From Lelliottia wanjuensis (lineage in GTDB: Bacteria; Pseudomonadota; Gammaproteobacteria; Enterobacterales; Enterobacteriaceae), in assembly GCF_030238365.1 (NCBI RefSeq), contig NZ_JASSOT010000079.1, positions 62,001 to 126,000 on the forward strand: a stretch of DNA of 64,000 nt, given 5' to 3'. Numbering within the stretch: the first letter of the stretch is position 1; every line of letters starts with the position of its first letter. The notes under the pieces are model-generated. The model was not told the origin of the DNA. It saw only the letters and a list, made by a program, of their open reading frames with translations, and made no database searches. A program made the position numbers and the translations under genes. This document shows, piece by piece, positions 59,840 to 64,000 of this stretch.

Positions 59840-62098
59840 TTACTCTTCGCTATCGCCCGATTTCGCGCGCAGTGGTGATTCGATCTCCACGCGGTCAATA
59901 CGCTGCAGACCGCGCATCAGCGAGCCGCGACGACCGCGCTCACCCACCACTTTCTGCAACTCTTCCGGACGCAGTTTGATCTTACGTTTGCCGACATGAA
60001 TGGTCAGCGTGCTTTGCGGCGGCAGAATAAAGAGATGCGCCAGCCCGTCTTCGCCTTTCGCCGCTTCCGCCGACGGAATGTTGATGATCTTGTTGCCCTT
60101 GCCTTTCGACAGCTGCGGCAGGTCGCTGACCGGGAACATCAGCATGCGTCCGGCATGGGTGATCGCCAGCAGCATGTCGCTGTCGTTCTCAATCACCATC
60201 GGCGGCATCACGTGCGCGTTATCCGGGAGGCTGATCATCGCTTTACCCGCGCGGTTGCGGGCAATCAGATCGTTGAAGGTACAGATGAAACCGTACCCGG
60301 CGTCGGAGGCCATCAGCAGTTTCTGCTCTTCGCCTTCCATCAGCATATGATCCACGGTCGCACCCGGCGGCAGCGTCAGCTTGCCGGTGATCGGCTCGCC
60401 CTGTCCGCGCGCCGACGGCAGCGTGATCGGGTCGATGGCGTAGCTGCGTCCGGTGGAATCGAGGAACACCACCGGCTGGTTGCTCTTGCCCTTCACCGCC
60501 GATTTGAAGCTATCGCCGGATTTGTAGCTCAGGCCCGGCGCGTCGATATCGTGGCCTTTGGCGCTACGCACCCAGCCGCTTTGGGACAGCACGATCGTCA
60601 CCGGTTCAGACGGCTGCATGTCGTGCTCGTTCATCGCTTTCGCTTCTTCGCGCTCGTGCAGCGGTGAGCGACGGTCGTCGCCGAACGCTTCTGCATCCGC
60701 CTGCAGCTCTTTCTTCAGCAGGTTACTCATCTTGCGCTCGGACGCCAGAATCGCCTGCAGCTGATCGCGCTCTTTCGCCAGCTCGTCCTGCTCGCCGCGA
60801 ATTTTCACCTCTTCCAGTTTGGCGAGGTGGCGCAATTTCAGTTCAAGGATCGCTTCAGCCTGGGTTTCGCTGATGCCAAAACGCGACATCAGAGCCGGCT
60901 TCGGTTCGTCCTCGGAGCGGATAATCTCAATGACTTCGTCGATATTGAGGAACGCCACCAGCAAACCTTCGAGGATATGCAGGCGCTTGAGGACTTTTTC
61001 CAGACGATAGTTCAGACGGCGGCGCACCGTATCGCGACGGAACGCCAGCCACTCGGTCAGGATCTCCAGCAGGTTTTTCACCGACGGACGACCATCCAGA
61101 CCGATCATGTTCAGGTTGATGCGGTAGCTTTTTTCCAGATCGGTGGTGGCGAACAGGTGGTTCATCACCTGGTCCATATCCACGCGGTTCGAGCGCGGGA
61201 CAATCACCAGACGCGTCGGATTTTCGTGGTCCGATTCGTCGCGCAGGTCGTCGACCATCGGCAGCTTTTTGTTGCGCATCTGGGAGGCGATCTGCTCCAG
61301 CACTTTCGCGCCGGACACCTGGTGCGGCAGCGCGGTAATGACCACGGCCCCGTCTTCTTTATTCCACACCGCGCGCATACGCACGGAGCCGCGACCGTTC
61401 TGGTAGATTTTGCGGATTTCGGCGCGGGAGGTGATGATCTCCGCTTCGGTCGGATAGTCCGGCCCCTGCACGATATCCAGCAGTTCATCCAGCGTGGTTT
61501 TCGGCTGTTCAATCAGGGTAATCGCGGCTTTTGCCACTTCGCGCAGGTTGTGCGGCGGAATATCCGTCGCCATGCCCACGGCGATACCGGTGGTGCCGTT
61601 CAGCAGGATATTCGGCAGGCGGGCAGGCAGCATTTTCGGCTCCTGCATGGTGCCGTCGAAGTTTGGCACCCAGTCCACCGTGCCCTGGCCGAGTTCGCCG
61701 AGCAGCAGTTCTGCGTATTTAGAGAGGCGGGATTCGGTATAACGCATCGCCGCGAAGGATTTCGGATCGTCCGGTGCCCCCCAGTTTCCCTGGCCGTCGA
61801 CCAGCGGATAACGGTAGGAGAACGGCTGCGCCATTAATACCATCGCTTCGTAGCAGGCGCTGTCGCCGTGCGGATGGTATTTACCGAGCACATCACCCAC
61901 GGTACGGGCGGATTTTTTGAATTTGGCGCTGGCGCTCAGGCCCAGCTCAGACATCGCGTAAACGATGCGACGCTGAACCGGTTTCAGGCCATCGCCGATA
62001 AACGGCAGTGCCCTGTCCATGATGACGTACATGGAATAGTTCAGATAGGCGTTTTCAGTGAATTCATGTAGCGCGAGGCGCTCTGCCATATCGCTCAT
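59840..62098 (-). CDS. parC: DNA topoisomerase IV subunit A
   Basis: The 752-residue protein matches E. coli ParC in length. The active-site tyrosine is Y120 (AAMRYTESRLS). The quinolone-resistance region reads HPHGD-S80-ACY-E84, the unmutated state. It decatenates daughter chromosomes with ParE, whose gene is not in this window. Confidence 0.97.
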   Translation of the reverse strand: MSDMAERLALHEFTENAYLNYSMYVIMDRALPFIGDGLKPVQRRIVYAMSELGLSASAKFKKSARTVGDVLGKYHPHGDSACYEAMVLMAQPFSYRYPLVDGQGNWGAPDDPKSFAAMRYTESRLSKYAELLLGELGQGTVDWVPNFDGTMQEPKMLPARLPNILLNGTTGIAVGMATDIPPHNLREVAKAAITLIEQPKTTLDELLDIVQGPDYPTEAEIITSRAEIRKIYQNGRGSVRMRAVWNKEDGAVVITALPHQVSGAKVLEQIASQMRNKKLPMVDDLRDESDHENPTRLVIVPRSNRVDMDQVMNHLFATTDLEKSYRINLNMIGLDGRPSVKNLLEILTEWLAFRRDTVRRRLNYRLEKVLKRLHILEGLLVAFLNIDEVIEIIRSEDEPKPALMSRFGISETQAEAILELKLRHLAKLEEVKIRGEQDELAKERDQLQAILASERKMSNLLKKELQADAEAFGDDRRSPLHEREEAKAMNEHDMQPSEPVTIVLSQSGWVRSAKGHDIDAPGLSYKSGDSFKSAVKGKSNQPVVFLDSTGRSYAIDPITLPSARGQGEPITGKLTLPPGATVDHMLMEGEEQKLLMASDAGYGFICTFNDLIARNRAGKAMISLPDNAHVMPPMVIENDSDMLLAITHAGRMLMFPVSDLPQLSKGKGNKIINIPSAEAAKGEDGLAHLFILPPQSTLTIHVGKRKIKLRPEELQKVVGERGRRGSLMRGLQRIDRVEIESPLRAKSGDSEE

Positions 62099-62185
62099 TA
62101 AATGTCATTCCTCAACTCAGAAACCTGTGGGTTTCAGGCAATATTGCCGCAGATACTACCCTATCTGACGAGTTGAGTCACAAAG

Positions 62186-62213
62186 AAAAAGGGCCGCGGA
62201 ATCGGCCCTTTTC
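62186..62213 (-). terminator. Terminator after ygiW
   Basis: AAAAGGGCCG and CGGCCCTTTT pair around a short loop, five bases past the ygiW stop, with a T-run on the minus strand. Confidence 0.88.
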
Positions 62214-62217
62214 ATCA

Positions 62218-62619
62218 TTATTTGCTCAGTTTGATGACTTGTTTCACGTCGATTTCAAACTCGTTCCACTCTTTATCGACCTTACCCTGGATCTCCACTT
62301 TGTCCTGCGGGCTGATGGTCTGTCCGTTCCAGCGTTTGTGGTCAATTTCCACATTCACCGTGCCGGTGGTATCGCGGAACAGATAGCGGTCATCGGACAG
62401 GCGCTCGGTGATGTTCCCGCGCAGTTTGACCCAGCTGTCGTCCTTCTGATCTTTCACTTTGGCCGCGGTGGTCAGGTTGGCGTCGTTATCGACAAAACCG
62501 CCCTGCTGGGTCTGGGTTTGTGCCGGTGTGGCGGACGGGCCGTTGAATCCGCCCTCTGCTGCAAATACCGGGGCCGTGGTCATCATCATGATTGCCGTAA
62601 TGGCTGCGAATTTTTTCAT
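62218..62619 (-). CDS. ygiW: BOF-family periplasmic protein YgiW
   Basis: The 133-residue protein has a signal peptide (MKKFAAITAIMMMTTAPVFA) and a bacterial OB fold: GFNGPS near the mature N terminus, then DSWVKLRGNITERLSDDRYLFRDTTGTVNVEIDHKRWNG. It is stress-induced and linked to QseBC in E. coli and Salmonella (VisP). The start at 62619 gives a proper signal peptide and has GGGAGAG upstream. Divergent from qseB. Confidence 0.95.
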   Translation of the reverse strand: MKKFAAITAIMMMTTAPVFAAEGGFNGPSATPAQTQTQQGGFVDNDANLTTAAKVKDQKDDSWVKLRGNITERLSDDRYLFRDTTGTVNVEIDHKRWNGQTISPQDKVEIQGKVDKEWNEFEIDVKQVIKLSK

Positions 62620-62669
62620 CGTTTTCTCTCCCTTTAATGTGGTGTCGAATGCCATTAAACAGGGTAAAC

Positions 62670-62686
62670 CTTAACGACTTCTTAAG
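62670..62686. promoter_or_regulatory. PmrA/QseB-type box in the ygiW-qseB region
   Basis: CTTAAC, five bases (GACTT), then CTTAAG: direct half-sites matching the PmrA consensus CTTAAK-N5-CTTAAK, which QseB also recognises. It lies between the two divergent starts, 50 bases upstream of ygiW and 83 of qseB. Confidence 0.7.
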
Positions 62687-62768
62687 GGGAAAATATAAAT
62701 TTTATTGCTGTACAGCATGATGTCACAGAGGGTTTACTGCACTTATCTCGCGGCATCAAGGAGGGAAC

Positions 62769-63428
62769 ATGCGCATTTTACTGGTAGAAGACGACCGGCT
62801 GATTGGTGACGGCATCAAAGCGGGCTTAACGAAAATGGGCTTTAGCGTGGACTGGTTCACCGACGGAGCCACCGGGAAAGCGGCTATTTATACCGCGCCT
62901 TTCGATGCGGTGGTGCTCGACCTGACGCTGCCGGGCATGGACGGCCTCGACATCCTGCGCGAATGGCGCGAAAACGGGCGCAGCGAGCCGGTGCTGATCC
63001 TCACCGCGCGCGATGCTCTCGATCAGCGCGTCGAAGGTTTGCGGCTCGGCGCGGACGACTATCTGTGCAAGCCCTTTGCCCTGATCGAAGTGGCGGCGCG
63101 CCTCGAAGCGCTGGTGCGGCGCAGCCACGGCAAAACCCGCAGCGAACTGCGCCACGGCCCGGTCACGCTCGACCCGGTCAGTCTGGTCGCGACTCTCAAC
63201 GGCGAAACGCTGGTCCTCAAACCAAAAGAGTTCGCCCTGCTGGAGCTGCTGATGCGCAACGCAGGCCGTGTTCTGCCGCGCAAACTGATCGAAGAGAAGC
63301 TTTATACCTGGGACGACGACGTCTCCAGCAACGCCGTCGAAGTCCACGTCCACCATTTACGCCGCAAGCTCGGCAGCCATTTTATCCGCACCGTGCACGG
63401 CATCGGTTATACCCTGGGTGACGCATGA
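62769..63428 (+). CDS. qseB: Response regulator QseB
   Basis: The 219-residue OmpR-type regulator has the phosphoacceptor D51 (VVLDLTLPGMDGL), acidic D8-D9, and a winged-helix domain (LKPKEFALLELLMRNAGRVLPRKLIEEKLYTWDDDVSSNAVEVHVHHLRRKL). It controls flagella and virulence-associated genes in relatives and cross-talks with PmrAB. AGGAGGGAAC precedes the ATG. Four-base overlap with qseC. Confidence 0.96.
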   Translation: MRILLVEDDRLIGDGIKAGLTKMGFSVDWFTDGATGKAAIYTAPFDAVVLDLTLPGMDGLDILREWRENGRSEPVLILTARDALDQRVEGLRLGADDYLCKPFALIEVAARLEALVRRSHGKTRSELRHGPVTLDPVSLVATLNGETLVLKPKEFALLELLMRNAGRVLPRKLIEEKLYTWDDDVSSNAVEVHVHHLRRKLGSHFIRTVHGIGYTLGDA

Positions 63429-64000
63429 AACTGACTCAACGCCTGAGCCTGAAGCTGCGCCTGACGCTGCTCTTTCTGGTGCTGTCCCTCGGAGCATGGC
63501 TGGCGGCCAGCGTCGTCGCCTGGCAGCAGACCACCCACAAACTCGATAAGCTGTTCGATACCCAGCAGATGCTGTTCGCCAAACGGCTGATGACCATGGA
63601 TCTCGACGAACTCAACGCGCCGGTGCGCATGAGCGATGTGCCGAAAAAAGCCAAACACGGCCACCTGGATGACGACGCGCTGGCGTTTGCCATCTACTCC
63701 GCCGACGGGAAAATGCTGCTCAACGACGGCGAAAATGGCCGGGATATTCCCTATCACTATCGCCGCGACGGTTTTACGGACGGACGGCTAAAGGACGATA
63801 ACGACGAATGGCGATTCCTGTGGCTGAGCGCGCCGAACGGCAAATACCGGATTGTGGTCGGCCAGGAGTGGGAGTATCGCCAGGAGATGGCGCTGGACAT
63901 TGTCACCTCACAGCTCACCCCGTGGCTGGTGGCGCTCCCGCTGATGCTGCTCTTGCTGATTGTGTTACTCGCCCGCGAACTGCGTCCGCTGAAAAATCTT
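63425..64000 (+). CDS. qseC: Sensor kinase QseC, N-terminal part
   Basis: The first 192 residues are present before the right edge. They comprise a basic N terminus, membrane segment 1 (LTLLFLVLSLGAWLAASVVAW), the periplasmic sensor domain, and membrane segment 2 (PWLVALPLMLLLLIVLLA) followed by RELRPLKNL. The HAMP remainder, histidine box and ATPase lie outside the window. Confidence 0.95.
   Translation, partial: MKLTQRLSLKLRLTLLFLVLSLGAWLAASVVAWQQTTHKLDKLFDTQQMLFAKRLMTMDLDELNAPVRMSDVPKKAKHGHLDDDALAFAIYSADGKMLLNDGENGRDIPYHYRRDGFTDGRLKDDNDEWRFLWLSAPNGKYRIVVGQEWEYRQEMALDIVTSQLTPWLVALPLMLLLLIVLLARELRPLKNL

Overview
The window comes from the chromosome of a member of the Enterobacteriaceae, most like Enterobacter, Lelliottia or Leclercia (my inference). 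GC content is high, REP/BIME repeats are abundant, and the right half follows the E. coli 67-minute gene order: gss, yghU, yghW, yghX, yghZ, yghA, exbD-exbB, metC, yghB, yqhC, yqhD, dkgA, ygiQ, ftsP, plsC, parC, ygiW, qseB, qseC. Several genes present between these landmarks in E. coli are missing here: the hyb hydrogenase operon, yqhG/yqhH, and ygiS-mqsA-mqsR-ygiV. Other genes sit in some of those places.

Region 1 (1-7.4 kb) is a type VI secretion effector island. It holds the 3' end of a DUF2169 gene, a complete PAAR-like/Rhs effector with a C-terminal toxin resembling HNH/EndoVII nucleases, and its Imm50-type immunity gene. Downstream is a graveyard of displaced Rhs tips. One is a decayed second copy of the same toxin family, one is only hinted at by a tail fragment, and one is a truncated Rhs core with a different tip interrupted by stops and a frameshift. 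Intact small immunity-like genes remain beside them.

Region 2 (7.6-17.2 kb) is a nine-gene sugar catabolic cluster: GntR-type regulator, dgoK, dgoA, SMP-30 lactonase, GalP/AraE-like sugar porter, ACS-type acid porter, IlvD/Edd dehydratase, DHDPS-type aldolase and SDR dehydrogenase. Together they would form a De Ley-Doudoroff route, in which an aldose such as D-galactose is oxidised to lactone and aldonate, dehydrated, phosphorylated and cleaved. A second, non-phosphorylative aldolase is also present. A palindromic operator lies before dgoK.

Region 3 (17.2-24.8 kb) has a lipoprotein hydrolase, an autotransporter with a 14-unit PPVVT linker, a 564-bp structured repeat element, and an ECF sigma/NrsF/DsbD-like/peroxiredoxin operon for redox stress.

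Region 4 (24.8-47.4 kb) mixes conserved genes with accessory ones: gss, a five-gene peptide-type ABC transporter, yghU, a pair of solute-binding proteins behind a ModE-like box, an MscS channel, an AI-2E-family protein, two LuxR-type regulators, a diguanylate cyclase coupled to a FucR-like regulator, yghW behind a second ModE-like box, a second copy of the structured repeat element, a chemoreceptor, yghX, yghZ, and three unrecognised genes.

Region 5 (47.4-64 kb) is conserved backbone with recognisable Fur, MetJ and PmrA/QseB-type sites. qseC runs off the right edge. I saw no tRNA, rRNA, CRISPR array, prophage or intact insertion sequence.
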